Part shown: positions 62,659 through 64,000 of the stretch, piece by piece | Layout of the letters: each line of letters opens with the position of its first letter | Position numbering within the stretch: the first letter of the stretch is position 1 | Source: an uncultured Prevotellaceae bacterium | GTDB taxonomy: Bacteria > Bacteroidota > Bacteroidia > Bacteroidales > Bacteroidaceae | Direction of reading: 5' to 3' | Length of the DNA stretch: 64,000 bases | Assembly: GCA_946402905.1 (NCBI GenBank) | Contig: CAMIYC010000006.1 | Span: 1-64,000 of the forward strand | Translations under genes and position numbers: made by a program | The notes under the pieces: model-generated | Databases searched by the model: none | What the model was told of the DNA's origin: nothing | The model's input: the letters and a program-made list of their open reading frames with translations, nothing else

Positions 62659-63918
62659 TTGGAAAAGAAGCGGATATTCATAGCGATACAATATTTAGAG
62701 ATAGGAGGGGCGGAGCAGTCGCTCATCGGGATGCTGCACGCCCTGGACTATGACAAATATGATGTGGACTTGTTCGTCTACCGGCATCATGGGGAGTTGA
62801 TGAATAGCATTCCAAAGACGGTCAGGCTGCTGCCAGAGATTTCTTCCTATGCCGCCCTCACCAAGCCCATCAAGGAGATAATGCGGCATGGACATGTATG
62901 TGTGGCCATGGGACGGATGCTTGCCAAATGGCGGTCGAAAAGATTCATCAAAAGATCTCATGCCAAGGAGAGTATCGCCATATTTCAATATGTAGCGGAC
63001 TATGTGACCCCGATTCTGCCTTCTCTGAAGAGATATGGGGAGTATGACCTGGCCATCAGTTACCTGATACCACATAACATTGTGAGAGACAAAGTATTGG
63101 CCAGGAAGAAATGGGCTTGGATACATACCGACTATTCGTTTGTGGAAATCGACAATGTGGATGAACTGCCTGCGTGGTCGGCTTACGACAGGATAGCGGC
63201 TGTGTCGGAAGATGTGGCTAAAGCATTCATAGAGAAATTCCCTGAACTGAAAGAGAAGGTCTTCGTCTTTGAGAACATCTTGTCGGAGAATGAGGTGAGA
63301 GAAAGGGCTTCGTATGCAGTGGAGGGAGATGACCTTTCGCTCATAAAGGACTTTGAGGGCATCCGTCTGTGCTCTGTGGGGCGTTTTTCTTATCCGAAGG
63401 CTTTTGACCGGGCTGTGGAAATCTGCAAGTTGCTGACAAAGATGGGGGTGAAGCTGCGCTGGTATCTCATCGGTTATGGTGGTGAAGAGGAGAAAATAAG
63501 ACAGGCGATCAGGACACATGGGATGGAGGAGCATTTCATCATCTTAGGCAAGAAGGTGAACCCATATCCTTATATCAATGCGTGTGATGTGTATGTGCAG
63601 CCTTCGAGATATGAGGGCAAGGCGGTGACGGTGAGGGAGGCTCAGATACTCTGCAAGCCTGTAGTTATCACGGAATATGCTACGGCGCACAGTCAGGTGG
63701 CTCATGGAGTGGACGGTGTGATCGTACCCAACGATGTGGAGGGGGCAGCACAGGGGATATTTGAATTGATCAAGGATAGCGGCTTGCGAGAAAGGATCAT
63801 CAGTTATCTGGAGGGTCATCACTATGGCAATGAAGGGGAAGTAAGAATCATAGACCAGGTTTTGGGGATTGCGAAAAAGGGCGAAAATACGAAAAAATGC
63901 GAAAACATTGAATGCTGA
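62659..63918 (+). CDS. glycosyltransferase family 4 (TTG start)
   Basis: IQYLEIGGAEQSLIGMLHAL, SVGRFSYPKAFDRAVEI, VQPSRYEGKAVTVREAQILCKPVVIT; C-terminal ~15 aa encoded by repeat family C. Confidence 0.9.
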   Translation: MEKKRIFIAIQYLEIGGAEQSLIGMLHALDYDKYDVDLFVYRHHGELMNSIPKTVRLLPEISSYAALTKPIKEIMRHGHVCVAMGRMLAKWRSKRFIKRSHAKESIAIFQYVADYVTPILPSLKRYGEYDLAISYLIPHNIVRDKVLARKKWAWIHTDYSFVEIDNVDELPAWSAYDRIAAVSEDVAKAFIEKFPELKEKVFVFENILSENEVRERASYAVEGDDLSLIKDFEGIRLCSVGRFSYPKAFDRAVEICKLLTKMGVKLRWYLIGYGGEEEKIRQAIRTHGMEEHFIILGKKVNPYPYINACDVYVQPSRYEGKAVTVREAQILCKPVVITEYATAHSQVAHGVDGVIVPNDVEGAAQGIFELIKDSGLRERIISYLEGHHYGNEGEVRIIDQVLGIAKKGENTKKCENIEC

Positions 63919-64000
63919 AGCATTCGTTTTTTTCGATTGCGGAAATCATGCGGAAAAGCAGAAATGATGCAGAAATGAATGGATGCGCTGCATCCATGGT
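63864..64000. repeat. TGCGAAAA-rich dispersed repeat (family C), runs to window end
   Basis: gattgcgaaaaagggcgaaaatacgaaaaaatgcgaaaacattgaatgctgaagcattc...gattgcggaaatcatgcggaaaagc...ggatgcgctgcatcc. Confidence 0.8.

Overview
Bacteroidetes chromosomal window, most likely Prevotella/Segatella-like (inferred from TAnnTTTG -7 boxes, protein families and repeat types; not verified by any search). No rRNA, tRNA, CRISPR array or transposase was recognised. Left third (0-16 kb): housekeeping genes (secreted alpha/beta-hydrolase, DUF4468 protein, putative porin, HD hydrolase, menA-like, RluA-type pseudouridine synthase, DUF4160/DUF2442 pair, histidine-acid phosphatase, ABC-F, grpE, dnaJ, folC). 16-32.5 kb: galactose (galM, galK, MFS) and arabinose/pentose-phosphate (SSS symporter, NUDIX regulator, araD, araA, FGGY kinase, GH51, transketolase, rpiB) block. 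32.8-36.6 kb: compact HPr-kinase-like / radical SAM-SPASM / PqqD-like / nucleotidyltransferase cassette resembling RiPP tailoring genes but with no recognisable precursor. 36.6-64 kb: capsule/exopolysaccharide locus (OPX, PCP-BY-kinase, PHP phosphatase, Wzm/Wzt ABC exporter, ten glycosyltransferases, acyltransferases, FkbH-like/SGNH fusion) with an AT-rich variable section starting inside wzt. Intergenic regions are rich in non-coding structure: several families of palindromic/TIR (MITE- or REP-like) elements and many 7-14 bp degenerate tandem arrays just upstream of start codons. Best candidates for something undescribed are the precursor-less HPrK/rSAM/PqqD/NTase cassette and the dispersed repeat families.
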